From a bacterium (GTDB lineage: Bacteria; Krumholzibacteriota; Krumholzibacteriia; JACNKJ01): a DNA stretch of 64,000 nucleotides. The stretch lies in assembly GCA_024231955.1 (NCBI GenBank), contig JAAEPZ010001044.1, forward strand, positions 1 to 64,000. Direction: 5' to 3'. This document shows, in pieces, positions 28,301 to 37,188 of the stretch (positions within the stretch are counted from its first letter, which is position 1; every line of letters starts with the position of its first letter). The notes below the pieces were generated by a model. It worked only from the letters and a program-made list of their open reading frames with translations, made no database searches and had not been told where the DNA came from. The position numbers were made by a program, and so were the translations under genes.

Positions 28301-28864
28301 GGCAAGCTCTACAGCGGCGGCGGCAGTCATGGTCTCTTCATGCGCACCTGGGCGGCGGGGTTGGCCTACAGCAACGGCTACGGCTACAACACCAGTACCG
28401 GCTCCACCAGCTACTACGCCGAACGCTGTCCGGATATCGCGCAGACCATGCGCTTCGTCGTCGGCGTTCTGCAGGATGCCGAGGTGGACGATTCGCTGCT
28501 GGAATACGCCATTGCCGGCGCCTTCAGCGCCCGTTCCGGCGGTCCCTACGGCAATCGCGGTGAAGCGATGGCGAACGACCTGACCGATGGCATCGGGCCG
28601 GAACGCGTGCGCGCCTACCGTGAGAAGGTGCTGGAGATGCGTAAACGGGACGACCTGCTCGAGCAGTTGAAAGTCCGGATGCCGCACTCCTACGGTCAAG
28701 TGCTGATCGGTTACGGCCCTTCGCTCGCCGACAGCAAGGATGGCAACTTCATGGTGATCGGTCCGGAGGAGCAGTTCACGCTGCTGGAGGATTACATCGC
28801 TTCGGTCGAAACGCCGCAGCGCATCCCCCGCATCTACCCGCGCGACTACTGGTTCGTGCGTTAG
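25355..28864 (+). CDS. M16C (presequence-protease-like) zinc metallopeptidase, lipoprotein
   Basis: 1169 residues. A lipoprotein signal (MRKILLVSALLALLF, lipobox LPSC, Cys at 20) precedes a full-length M16C peptidase of the PreP/Cym1 type. The inverted zinc motif HACEH is at residues 93-97 (H93, E96, H97), with the distal Glu in EEIRREVCHIG. It is expected to degrade peptides and small proteins inside a closed chamber, anchored to the periplasmic face of a membrane. The start at 25355 is chosen because it begins the signal peptide. Confidence 0.9.
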   Translation: MRKILLVSALLALLFVLPSCGVDEIDYDNLAEGQKLNGFVLRNLYEDSAGNVMGARLVNEKNGFLVDMLQIQSVPQGFMWVKSIPWSDMGEAHACEHLLLGKGREGRLVANLEDMTLGDSSAWTAQLNTVYHFNTLAGEEAFYTTLEARINALLNPNFTDEEIRREVCHIGATENPTDGSLFLEEKGTVYTEMVSAFEGAGYPSWFTLLEMLYGADHPEANSAGGFPDAMRAMVPKDMWTFHKDYYRPANMGLIASLPKEMPIGDFLTRLNAILDRCWEGEDSTENEGMYAVSLPEPAPAYPAGAIKLVPFQSESHDQRGSFSFGWPATLKLDFMELITMEIFMETFSSGPGSQLYDAFINSETRRINIGITGVNGYQDDKQGNPLFFDFSGVLSEHVTEEQVVAVRDLLVAEFEAFRNLPDGSEEMKDFNRRATSAITAHSKQMQEALNTPPMFGFRRGSAGYWQNLLGQIEQGEGFRRSLVLAEYAERLKALLDTDKNIWRTRIDKWRLASVLPVAVAVYPSPELMTSMTEAKDARLAGYLADFKAKYGKQDDQEAMAAYKAEFDATTAELNALAAGDEIPGFIDSPPMTNDDQLEYEVLDLEHGVDLVASTFDNMNSTTLGLALRLDVLPEKYLHIVPFLPTLLTAIGVEKDGEVIDYIAMNERVGSEVTRYASYFSTNSDADRVELVLRGTAAGEEELAAMLSWMKASLTAPLINEDNLTCMRDIISQNLAGIRRRMSGRPEYWVQDPAAAWRHQDQPLILAAGSFLTQGHYYQRLGWLLSEPGSAAESTALVALLNDLAAAGSGLDRAGLTALLDETQVAEACGDLGAQVVSALRLCLPECPDGDLAADWSYLCGQIKADLLTPPATTLAAMRECLELIRNTSIARAFLISSTNDRAIAMPGIRDLVTVLSTDPVKRMTYASAEHVYDRMRARESLTQRPHYYGLINNATRNGVLVFRARNKGIYEATDDSVLDALAGKLYSGGGSHGLFMRTWAAGLAYSNGYGYNTSTGSTSYYAERCPDIAQTMRFVVGVLQDAEVDDSLLEYAIAGAFSARSGGPYGNRGEAMANDLTDGIGPERVRAYREKVLEMRKRDDLLEQLKVRMPHSYGQVLIGYGPSLADSKDGNFMVIGPEEQFTLLEDYIASVETPQRIPRIYPRDYWFVR

Positions 28865-28890
28865 TCCGTATCGGATGTGAATGGAGTAGA

Positions 28891-28918
28891 GCCGGCGGGG
28901 AGTCCCGCCGGCTTTTTT
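28891..28918 (+). terminator. Intrinsic terminator of the M16 protease gene
   Basis: Perfect 9-bp stem (28891-28899 with 28904-28912), 4-nt loop, followed by TTTTTT. Confidence 0.93.
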
Positions 28919-28926
28919 GCGTCCGG

Positions 28927-29676
28927 TCAGGCGTAGAGTCTGATCAGCGTCTGGATCACCAGAGTACATCCGGACAGCAGCAGCAGCGAGTGGATCAGTT
29001 TGTCGAAACGGCCCGGGGGGATATGGCGGCTGAGCCTGTCGCCGGCCCAGATGGAGAGGGCGATCAGCGGCGCGCAGATGGCGTATGTCTTGAGGACGGG
29101 GCGCGTCCACAGCCCCGCCATGATGTGTCCGACGAGGATCGTCACGTTGACCGGCAGGAAGTAGCCTTGCATCGTCGCCCGGAAGGTGGCGGGATTCCAG
29201 CGTCGCAACGAGGAGTAGATGACGACCGGCGGACCGTTGGTGTTGAACGCGCCTCCCAGAATGCCGGCGACGAAACCGAAGAGCCAGGCCCAGTTGTCGT
29301 TGCGTATCGCGAGCAGGCGTGGCTTGAGGAGATTGTAGGCGGCGAAAATGATTATCCCTCCGCCCAGGATCAGTTTCAGGGGGGTGTCGAAGGAGCCCTT
29401 GAGAAGATAAAGACCGATCGGGATACCGGCGATGGAGGCGACCACCAAACGCCAGGTGCCGGCGAACTGCACTTTGCGCCAGTGCTTGATCAGCAGGACC
29501 ATGGCGATCGAGGTGCCGAGCATGCCGACCAGAGGTGTGGCGAACGGCAGCTCCACGACCAGGGCCAGCAGCGGCATGGCGACGAGGGCATCGCCGAAGC
29601 CGAACGTGGAGCGGACGAAAGCGGCCAGAAAGATGATCAGGACAACCAGGATGATATCGGGCAACGGGGGGCTCAT
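28927..29676 (-). CDS. TauE/SafE (TSUP) family permease
   Basis: About 249 residues with some eight hydrophobic helices in two halves, the pattern of the sulfite/organosulfonate exporter family. Both halves carry family motifs: FVRSTFGFGDALVAMPLL in the first and FVAGILGGAFNTNGPPVV in the second. The transported anion is not readable. Start placed at ATG 29676, where the first helix follows MSPPLPD. Confidence 0.88.
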   Translation of the reverse strand: MSPPLPDIILVVLIIFLAAFVRSTFGFGDALVAMPLLALVVELPFATPLVGMLGTSIAMVLLIKHWRKVQFAGTWRLVVASIAGIPIGLYLLKGSFDTPLKLILGGGIIIFAAYNLLKPRLLAIRNDNWAWLFGFVAGILGGAFNTNGPPVVIYSSLRRWNPATFRATMQGYFLPVNVTILVGHIMAGLWTRPVLKTYAICAPLIALSIWAGDRLSRHIPPGRFDKLIHSLLLLSGCTLVIQTLIRLYA

Positions 29677-29857
29677 TTCGCATGGGTCTCCGGAGAAGAT
29701 GGTGAGCGGGCGCGGCTCCGTCAATGGCTGATTTCGGCATCGGCTCCCGACGCGCGTTCGCCGGGACGACCTCCCCTCACGATCATGGCCGCCGCCCCGG
29801 CTCGGTTCCGGGTATGATGTCCGAAAACGTCGGCCGGGAGATGAAGCGGTTTCCGTA

Positions 29858-29887
29858 TTGCCTGGAACGACGCATCTCAGTTAGTAT
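29858..29887 (+). promoter_or_regulatory. Candidate promoter at the head of the secretion locus
   Basis: TTGCCT (29858-29863), 18 nt, TAGTAT (29882-29887), 43 nt before the kinase start. Four of six matches at each box. Confidence 0.35.
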
Positions 29888-29929
29888 CGCCGGGATCAGG
29901 CAATGTCGTAACCATCGGAATGGGCATCT

Positions 29930-31657
29930 ATGATTGAACTTGAGAAATACGAAATCCTTGAAGAGATCGGTCGTGGGGGGATGGCCATCGTCTACAGGGC
30001 GAAGCACAAACTCCTGCACAGTCACGTGGCGATCAAGGTTCTCTATCCTCAGTTCACCCACGATGAGGAATTCCTCAAAAGGTTCATGAACGGCGCTCGG
30101 AGTGCAGCTCTACTCAAGCATGAAAATATCATCCCGGTCTATGATGTCGGGAGCGAAGAGGGCAATTACTACATCATTATGGAATGCCTTGAGGGTGTCG
30201 GGCTGGATGAAGAGATCAAGCGGGAGGGGGGATTTTCCGAGGAGAGGATAGACGCCATAATGCGCCCTCTGGCCTCGGCGCTCGATTATGCCCATGACAA
30301 GGGAGTTATCCACAGGGATATCAAAAGTTCGAACATCTTCCTCACCGAGGGGGGGAGAGTGGTTCTGATGGACTTCGACATCGCGAAGGCATCGGACCTG
30401 ACCGTCAATCTTACTCAGGACGGTACCCTTTTGGGTACGCCGGCATATATGAGCCCCGAACAGGCGCGGGGGGAGAAGGTCGAGTCCGCGAGCGACATCT
30501 ACTCCTTCGGCGTGGTTCTCTATGAGATGGCGACCGGGAAATTGCCGTTCACGGGGGAAAGCACTTTCTCCGTACTGCATCAGATTGCGATGGGCAGCCC
30601 CTCGCCTCCGCGGGAGGTCAATGAGGTCGTCAGCGCAGATCTGGACGGAAGGATCCTCTGGTGCATGGAGCAAAATCCCGCCGACAGGCCGGCCAGTGCC
30701 GGGGAGATATTCTCGACCGATTCCACTGGTGTCGAGGAGTCCTCCGCAAAGAGGAAAGCCGATTCCGCTGAATTGGATGAGTCTGTTCCCGGGAGATCCC
30801 GCCTGATGCCCTGGAAGAGGGGCAAAGCCGCGGCAAAGCGTGGAGCGGACGAAAGAACCGAGCGGTCCGATCACTCGGAGGCGTCCGCAAAAGGGCATGA
30901 GGCGCCCAACCCGGAGCCGGAGCCTGTGGCCGCAATAGCGGAGACGACAACCGGGGAAGCTGAGGTGAAGACACCGCCACCCGCCACGACGATCACCGGC
31001 GTCGGTGGAGATGAACCGCCTCCGGCGGAGCAAGCCCCCCCTGCATCCGCGAAACGGAAACGCTCGAAGGGCAGATCCCGGATGCTCCCTTCGATGAGGA
31101 CAATCGCCTGGATTATCGTGATCATCATCGTGGCGGCGGTCATCAAGGGGAACATGTTCCCGGACGATTACGACTTTGGAGTGAGATCTCTATTCTCGGC
31201 CGACGAGGTTGCGGGGATAATACCCCCTTCGTCGCTGACTCCGCTGGAGCTCTCCAGGAGCGACATGCGAAAGGTCAGGAACCACATTCGCGACTTCGAG
31301 AAGATGATCGCCGCCGACAGGATCCAGAGGGCGACGGAGGAGTTGACGGAGATCCGCAAGATCGATCCGGGACACACCTTTGTTCATGAGGGTGGGCAGA
31401 AAATATATGACTGGTATCTTGAGCAAGCCGGGAATATGCTTGAGGTGGACGACTTCAACGGGTACGAAAGTAATATGGCCAGGGCGGTACTGTTCTGTCC
31501 CTCAATGCGGATGGACAACCTCTGCCAGCGCGCTAGGGTCTACCAGAAGAGGCGGAGGATCTTCGGCGGGGGAGATACGAATGCCGCAGCGATCTACCTG
31601 AAGATTCTCGGGGTTCACGCGGAAACGATGAAGGACTGGGTAAGCAGCAGGCTTTGA
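29930..31657 (+). CDS. Membrane Ser/Thr protein kinase (PpkA-type role)
   Basis: 575 residues. Kinase domain at about 7-270: glycine loop GRGGMA (15-20), Lys36 in VAIK, catalytic HRDIKSSN (128-135), GTPAYMSPEQAR. The metal motif is DFD (148-150) rather than DFG. A Pro/Ala/Glu-rich linker (about 265-385) leads to one transmembrane helix (about 391-408) and a ~165-residue extracytoplasmic domain of unknown fold. It opens the locus and is followed by a PP2C phosphatase, the PpkA/PppA pairing that sets the activity of several type VI systems. Substrate is not readable; the usual FHA partner Fha1 is not seen in the window. Confidence 0.88.
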   Translation: MIELEKYEILEEIGRGGMAIVYRAKHKLLHSHVAIKVLYPQFTHDEEFLKRFMNGARSAALLKHENIIPVYDVGSEEGNYYIIMECLEGVGLDEEIKREGGFSEERIDAIMRPLASALDYAHDKGVIHRDIKSSNIFLTEGGRVVLMDFDIAKASDLTVNLTQDGTLLGTPAYMSPEQARGEKVESASDIYSFGVVLYEMATGKLPFTGESTFSVLHQIAMGSPSPPREVNEVVSADLDGRILWCMEQNPADRPASAGEIFSTDSTGVEESSAKRKADSAELDESVPGRSRLMPWKRGKAAAKRGADERTERSDHSEASAKGHEAPNPEPEPVAAIAETTTGEAEVKTPPPATTITGVGGDEPPPAEQAPPASAKRKRSKGRSRMLPSMRTIAWIIVIIIVAAVIKGNMFPDDYDFGVRSLFSADEVAGIIPPSSLTPLELSRSDMRKVRNHIRDFEKMIAADRIQRATEELTEIRKIDPGHTFVHEGGQKIYDWYLEQAGNMLEVDDFNGYESNMARAVLFCPSMRMDNLCQRARVYQKRRRIFGGGDTNAAAIYLKILGVHAETMKDWVSSRL

Positions 31658-31694
31658 TTGTCCGCCTTGACGGGCAACGGAAAAGGACGGCGAT

Positions 31695-32453
31695 TTGGAT
31701 ATTCAGTTCGGTTCTAAAACGATAACGGGCAGAAGGAAGAGCAACCAGGACAGCATCTTCTATATGCACCAGAACGGCTGTTTCATCGCGGCGGTCGCCG
31801 ATGGTATGGGCGGCTATGGTGGTGGCGAGGTGGCCAGCAGGATCGTGATCGATGTCTGCAGGGAGAAATTCGCACTGTTCTCCTCCGCCCCTGAAAAGGA
31901 GCTGCTTGAGCGGACCATCCTGAAGATCATCGCCAGTTCGCAGGAGCGGATCAAACTGAAGTCGGCCGAGAAAGTGGAGCTCAGTAAAATGGGTACGACA
32001 CTAACAGTCGCCATCGGCTTCCAGGGCGATTATGTCATCGGCAATATCGGGGACAGTCGAACCTACCTGGTCTCCGGAGGGTGGATAGAGCAGCTGACGA
32101 GGGACAACTCGATGGGGCAGGAGTATCGTGACAAATTCTCGGAGGAGGAGAGGGACAGCGGTCTTCTCCAGAATATCAGTCACGCCCTGACGAAATCCCT
32201 TTCGGGCGGGGAGGACGAAGCGGATATCTATCCGGGCGAGGGGCGTCGATATACGCTGAGGAGCAACGACAGACTGATCCTCTGCTCCGATGGCCTGATC
32301 CTCGACAAGATCGGCGACACGGGGCCCGAGATATTGAGGATCATGGGGGAGGGCGGCTCGTATGACGAAACCGCCGAATCTCTCGTGAACTGGGCCTACG
32401 AAAACGGATCGTCCGACAATATCTCGGTGATTATCGTCGCGACGCGGGGGTGA
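31695..32453 (+). CDS. PP2C-family Ser/Thr phosphatase (PppA-type role)
   Basis: About 252 residues, starting at TTG 31695 behind AAGGACGG. Metal-binding motifs of PP2C are intact: ADGMGGYGGGE, IGDSRTYL, SDGLI and SSDNISVIIV. It should reverse the phosphorylation made by the kinase 37 bp upstream and so switch the secretion machine off. A good promoter begins immediately downstream, so kinase and phosphatase may form their own transcription unit. Confidence 0.9.
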   Translation: MDIQFGSKTITGRRKSNQDSIFYMHQNGCFIAAVADGMGGYGGGEVASRIVIDVCREKFALFSSAPEKELLERTILKIIASSQERIKLKSAEKVELSKMGTTLTVAIGFQGDYVIGNIGDSRTYLVSGGWIEQLTRDNSMGQEYRDKFSEEERDSGLLQNISHALTKSLSGGEDEADIYPGEGRRYTLRSNDRLILCSDGLILDKIGDTGPEILRIMGEGGSYDETAESLVNWAYENGSSDNISVIIVATRG

Positions 32454-32494
32454 TGGGGATGCCATACGCTTGACCGCATATCCCCTCATCCTGA

Positions 32495-32524
32495 TTGACG
32501 AGTCCCATATTGTGGTTCTATACT
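32495..32524 (+). promoter_or_regulatory. Sigma70-like promoter of the effector block
   Basis: TTGACG (32495-32500), 18-nt spacer, TATACT (32519-32524): five of six at both boxes, the second-best promoter in the window. The leader would be about 87 nt. Confidence 0.6.
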
Positions 32525-32561
32525 CCGCTTTCGTGAAGACAGTCGGAAGCTGGCCCCTGCA

Positions 32562-32585
32562 AAGATGGTTCGAGAGGACCATCTT
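32562..32585 (+). other. Leader hairpin with GAGA tetraloop
   Basis: 10-bp stem with one G-T pair (32562-32571 with 32576-32585) closed by GAGA, a GNRA loop. Lies between the promoter and the PAAR start (32618); no T-run follows, so it is not a terminator. Possible mRNA stability or regulator site. Confidence 0.5.
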
Positions 32586-32617
32586 CCGACCTCATTCATG
32601 TTCACAATGGAGAGGAC

Positions 32618-33766
32618 ATGGGTAATCCTGCAGCCAGATTAGGCGATACGGCGAACAATTGCGCCGATCCCGCCGATACGCCAACCGGGACGGTCGTTGC
32701 CGCCGGCACGGTGATGATCAACAAGATGCCCGCCGCCAAACAGGGTGACCAGATTGTCGGCGTCGATGTCCATATCGTCATGATCCCCTCTCCCGGGGGA
32801 CCGGTCCCGACACCTCTTCCCCATCCCTTCATGGGCATCATCGACAACGGCTTGTCGTCGTCGGTCAAGATAATGGGGATGCCTGCGGCGACAGTCAACA
32901 GCACGGCGACCAACACGCCCCCGCATATTCCGCAGGGTGGCCCCTTCCAGAAGCCCCCCGCCAACATGTCCAAGATTATCATCGGCAGCCCGACGGTCAT
33001 GATCGGCAATGGCGGTGGCGGCGGTGGCGGCGGCGGCAAGAGTGGGGGCGCGAATGTCACGACCCAGGCTCAGGCCGCGGTGGTGAAGGAGGGGCACTAC
33101 CTTGACGTCGATGTGGTCGACAAGGGCGGCAAGCCGGTCACCGGCTCCAAAGTGACGATTAAAACGCCCGACGGCGCGACTGCGGAGGACGTTCTTACGG
33201 GCAAGATCGAGCGGGGTGGAGTTCCGGATGGCGATCACGAGATAATCATCAGCGAGATAATCAAGGCGGCCTGGTCCGTACGGGATGCGGCCGTCGGCGA
33301 TAAGGTGAAGATGGAGGCGGAGACGGTCGGAGTCGCAGCCGGCGAGAGGGCCACGCTGCAGATCTTCATCAAGGACGCCAATTTCGCCGATCACCCCTTC
33401 GAGACGATCGAGACGAAAGTCGATTCGGACAAGATAGAGCACGAATGGGAACTCAGGATCGACGATAATCTCTTCGACGCGCAGGAGTACAAGGAGGGGA
33501 GCAACTACTCCTGTCCCTACTACTACTTCGTCGTCGAGACCGCCGGCATCAGGCAGCGGTCGGGGCTTCTGAGGTACAAGGACTGGCTCGAGCTGGAACT
33601 GAATGACGATGAGGATAAGCCGATAGCCAAAGCCGGGTACAGGGTCTATCTCCCCGATGGGTCCATCCGGAGCGGCAATCTCGACGACAACGGGTACGCC
33701 AAAATAGAGAACGTTCCCCCCGGTAGCGTGAACGTGGAATATGATATCCGCCAGAGTGGGAAATAG
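32618..33766 (+). CDS. PAAR-domain spike-tip protein with C-terminal adaptor module
   Basis: 382 residues. The N-terminal ~130 residues are a PAAR-like cone (MGNPAARLGD at the start, repeats of the form KIMGMPAATVNS and IIIGSPTVMIGN) that caps VgrG. A nine-glycine linker (about 132-140) leads to Ig-like beta modules. The last ~110 residues (YYYFVVET, SGLLRYKD, YRVYLPDGSIRSGNLDDNG, PPGSVNVEY) are clearly related to the C-terminus of the protein at 38899-39843. Ribosome site GGAGAGG. In the family, such tips carry effectors; this one heads the effector block. Confidence 0.88.
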   Translation: MGNPAARLGDTANNCADPADTPTGTVVAAGTVMINKMPAAKQGDQIVGVDVHIVMIPSPGGPVPTPLPHPFMGIIDNGLSSSVKIMGMPAATVNSTATNTPPHIPQGGPFQKPPANMSKIIIGSPTVMIGNGGGGGGGGGKSGGANVTTQAQAAVVKEGHYLDVDVVDKGGKPVTGSKVTIKTPDGATAEDVLTGKIERGGVPDGDHEIIISEIIKAAWSVRDAAVGDKVKMEAETVGVAAGERATLQIFIKDANFADHPFETIETKVDSDKIEHEWELRIDDNLFDAQEYKEGSNYSCPYYYFVVETAGIRQRSGLLRYKDWLELELNDDEDKPIAKAGYRVYLPDGSIRSGNLDDNGYAKIENVPPGSVNVEYDIRQSGK

Positions 33767-33781
33767 GGGTCCATCACCGCT

Positions 33782-36700
33782 ATGAGCAGGAACAAGATAT
33801 CGACCAACAGGAAGAACTACTTTTCGTGGTCCCGAAGTGATGTCGATATCATCAGACTCGACCATTACTATTTCAACAAGAACAGCGCACTCTTCATGCC
33901 GGTCAGGCTTCCGGATTCAACCGCGGCCGACAAGGTCGGTGCGGCGGCTCTGGCCGCTCTGGGCATCAAATCCGTGGCCAGCATCTTCAATCACTGTGAA
34001 GGTGACAATCGTCTGCGCATCGTCATCACCGGACATGCCGACGGCAGCGACGATGAGGGGGGGATCCCCGAGCGTTTCACCCTGTCCAGTCTGAGGGCCA
34101 AAGTCCTCTATTCGCTTCTGGCGGGCAGAAAGAGGGCCTGGGCTTCGGCGGTATTCGAAAAACACGGTGTGGAGGACTACAAGCTCCTCCTGAAATACAT
34201 CCATCTCAACAAGGCGCTGTATTTCGGTAAGACTCAGGGGCGGATAGGTGTAATCGATCCAGGCGCTATCGACAACTCCTGGAATGATCGGGCCGAAAGA
34301 GCGACACGCAATTTCGTTGTCGGATTCAATGTCTACGCGAAGTTGAGAAAAGTCGAATCGCTGAAACTCTCGGTCGTTATCAAGAAGATCAAGGAGGATG
34401 CGGCCAACCGCTGGCCGGAGGAGATGTGGAGGGCCGTCTTTGTCCTCTACGAAAACGCTCTGGCGCGGACTCTCGAGCTGAAAACGAAACCTGCGCTCCA
34501 GACCAAGCGGGAACAGATCCTGAAGTTCTGCGACAACGACAAGCCCTATATCGCCTGCGGCGAATCGGTACCGCTCAAAGACCTCAATGATCATAAAAAG
34601 TCGAACTACGAGCCGGAGCCCGGACGCGGTGTGGAGACCCTGTTCTTCAATGTGAAGAGTGTCCCCGGGAAAAAAGTGTCGAGGAAGATGAGGATAATCT
34701 GCCCGGCGTCCACCTCAGCCGCGCACGTCGCCGCAGAGTGTCCGATATTCTACAAGTACCACATGAAGACCACCTACTTCGATCATCGCAATCTCGACCT
34801 TGATATCTATCACCTGAAATTCGTCTACTACGACAGAGTGCTCGATGCGATAACCCCTGTGCCGGCGGGGCTGGAGATCACCGTTTCCCACCAGGATGCT
34901 GTGACAAATGCGAAAGTCGATGTCGATGCGGTGATCGATCACAAGGACGGCGTTTATTCCGTCAAGATCCCCCGGGATATTCAGGGCGCTTCTCCGCGCA
35001 AGAACCTGACCTTCCGGTTCAAAGCCGTCGATCCGGCGGAGGCGACGAAGAGAACCTGGGTCTTCACTGAGAATGCGGACGGCAAGCCGAAGCTTGTCGT
35101 CAAGACAGACGCGGAGATGGCGGCGCTCTCCGCGGCCGACAGACAGAAGTACTATGACCTCCCGCGCGAGTGGTGTTCGCTGAATTACTGGACCCGATTC
35201 GAGAAATATTCCGTGGGGGACCGCTACCAGAAGATGATGAAGAGGAAGGGATTCAAACCTTACGGCTCGAAAAAGATGACTGCCGCCAAGCCGCTGATCT
35301 TTTCCCTCGATGATATCGTGCTGACGAATGATGCGGCATCAAACCAGAACGTCAGGGACAAGATAGAGGACAACAGCGCCATAGATCTTTCGAAACACTC
35401 CCGTGTCCTCCTGCTCTATCCCGACAGGGCCAATGATTATAAGATCAAGGTCCACAAGCCGATGCCTAAGGAGCCGTTCTTCAGCGACGTCGGCGACGGA
35501 TTCGAATCGAATCTCATTCACGACTACTGGCACGACGAGAATGACGATCCCCACCCCTCATGCCGAGTGGTCGTCTTCTGCAGCGATTTCTACGACATCC
35601 ATGAACGGCGCACCGAAACGTATCCCGATTTCGATTTCGACGATGGCCATGTTCTCGGCGCCCGTGCGGCGATGAAGCATGACGCCGTCTGCAGCGGGAG
35701 GAAGGCTGCCAGCGGGTGGAGCGACGCCGATATCGCCAGCGGCTATGCCGCGAAAGGGGCCGGCAATTACCGACTTCACTATCATCACGACTGGGGCTTC
35801 AAAAACAACAAGACATACAGCGGGCTGATCCTCTACTGGAACTGCAGGTTTGAGGTCAATTCGGAACTGGGAGGCAAGAAAGCGGACAAGAGGAACTACA
35901 TCGAGAAGGGTATGCAGAACGCGATGGAGCGGATAAACCTCAAGGAATATCAGCTTGAAAAGCATACGGGCCCTAAAGACGTCATCATAAAGATCTTCCC
36001 CCTTTTCGAGGCGAAGCAGGATTATAAATCAGGTTCCAGGATAATCAAACGGGGTGGAGAGCATATCTGTACGGCGGATCTCAAGGATGATAATGGTCAA
36101 AGCAATATGGGGCGGACGACCTCCGAACTGAGAGCCAGCGGGTATGCGGATGAACCCACCCGTTTCCCCGAGTTCAACAATATCATCGATTACGATGGGC
36201 ATACCTACAACAACCTGACGGGTGCGCATGAGTTCATGCATGCCTGCGGACTGGATGACGAGTACCTGCTCTCCTCGGCCTACGGTAAGGGCTTCCCCAG
36301 ATATGAGCCGGCGCAGTATTACGAAGGGGTGCCCTATTCGGCTAACCCCCATAGCCTGATGAACAAGAATCGCGGGACCAGGATGCACCAGTTCTGGCTT
36401 TATGCGAACTGGGTGAACGACGCAGGTGCTGTCGGGCAGCCGCTGAACACCATGCTGAACGCCACCAAATTCAAACTTGCCCTCAGGGGGGACGGGTTCG
36501 ACGATCTTGAATTCGAACTGACGGACGCCAATTACAAGAATATCTATGTGCCGAGATTCGATGCTGACGTCACCTATGCTGCCGGGGCCACGGGTAAACT
36601 GACCGTCTACAAGCTGGGCGGCGGCGAATTCGCCAACACTCTGAAGGCGGGGGAAAAGTTCGACGGGATCATGACGGTCAGGACCAATATCCGACTCAGA

Positions 36701-37123
36701 TTCCTGAATGATACGGAGAACTGGTCCGGTCAGGAGATGATCCAGTGGGCCCAGGCCCTCGACTCCGACCTGAAGCTGATGCTCAAGGACAAATACTACC
36801 TGAAGTGTGACGCTGAAGACCATGATTTCGACAAGGTGTTCATGTACTTCCTGCCCCACTACAATCATGTCGACCCCGCACCGGCCGGGACACATTTCAA
36901 GCTGCAGGTGAAGAAGAACGGCAACGACGGCTTCAATCCCGACGCGGTCGACAAGTCGATAATCGGCGCCGACAACAATGTCGCAAACAAGAAGATCATC
37001 AGGCACCTCTTCGGTCAGTTCGCCGGGGACGCCGACCTGACGATAGCGAATCTCAGTCCGATCAAGGATTGGATAGGACATGCGACGAGGTGCAACGAGA
37101 CGTTTACGATAGAGGATCTGTAA
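33782..37123 (+). CDS. Putative type VI effector: OmpA-like domain plus metzincin-type metallopeptidase
   Basis: 1113 residues, no signal peptide, no membrane span. Near the N-terminus is an OmpA-like peptidoglycan-binding domain (about 20-120; RIVITGHADGS at 77-87, then LSSLRAKVLYSLL). A long Lys/Asp-rich middle follows. At 816-826 is HEFMHACGLDD, which fits the metzincin zinc motif HExxHxxGxxH/D with Asp as third ligand, and about 35 residues later M860 in HSLMNK is placed like a Met-turn. Directly behind the PAAR tip. I infer a cargo effector attacking periplasmic protein or peptidoglycan-linked targets. The lipoprotein that follows could be its antagonist. Confidence 0.75.
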   Translation: MSRNKISTNRKNYFSWSRSDVDIIRLDHYYFNKNSALFMPVRLPDSTAADKVGAAALAALGIKSVASIFNHCEGDNRLRIVITGHADGSDDEGGIPERFTLSSLRAKVLYSLLAGRKRAWASAVFEKHGVEDYKLLLKYIHLNKALYFGKTQGRIGVIDPGAIDNSWNDRAERATRNFVVGFNVYAKLRKVESLKLSVVIKKIKEDAANRWPEEMWRAVFVLYENALARTLELKTKPALQTKREQILKFCDNDKPYIACGESVPLKDLNDHKKSNYEPEPGRGVETLFFNVKSVPGKKVSRKMRIICPASTSAAHVAAECPIFYKYHMKTTYFDHRNLDLDIYHLKFVYYDRVLDAITPVPAGLEITVSHQDAVTNAKVDVDAVIDHKDGVYSVKIPRDIQGASPRKNLTFRFKAVDPAEATKRTWVFTENADGKPKLVVKTDAEMAALSAADRQKYYDLPREWCSLNYWTRFEKYSVGDRYQKMMKRKGFKPYGSKKMTAAKPLIFSLDDIVLTNDAASNQNVRDKIEDNSAIDLSKHSRVLLLYPDRANDYKIKVHKPMPKEPFFSDVGDGFESNLIHDYWHDENDDPHPSCRVVVFCSDFYDIHERRTETYPDFDFDDGHVLGARAAMKHDAVCSGRKAASGWSDADIASGYAAKGAGNYRLHYHHDWGFKNNKTYSGLILYWNCRFEVNSELGGKKADKRNYIEKGMQNAMERINLKEYQLEKHTGPKDVIIKIFPLFEAKQDYKSGSRIIKRGGEHICTADLKDDNGQSNMGRTTSELRASGYADEPTRFPEFNNIIDYDGHTYNNLTGAHEFMHACGLDDEYLLSSAYGKGFPRYEPAQYYEGVPYSANPHSLMNKNRGTRMHQFWLYANWVNDAGAVGQPLNTMLNATKFKLALRGDGFDDLEFELTDANYKNIYVPRFDADVTYAAGATGKLTVYKLGGGEFANTLKAGEKFDGIMTVRTNIRLRFLNDTENWSGQEMIQWAQALDSDLKLMLKDKYYLKCDAEDHDFDKVFMYFLPHYNHVDPAPAGTHFKLQVKKNGNDGFNPDAVDKSIIGADNNVANKKIIRHLFGQFAGDADLTIANLSPIKDWIGHATRCNETFTIEDL

Positions 37124-37188
37124 AGGCGATGATGATGAATCCGGTTCATGATCAGGCGCCGATCCCAACAGTGATGAACGGTGTGTAG

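Noticed and set aside
25250..29740. Long minus-strand frames opposite the M16 protease (25250-27268, 27392-29740)
   Set aside because: The M16 frame has clear family motifs, signal peptide and terminator; the antisense frames have none.
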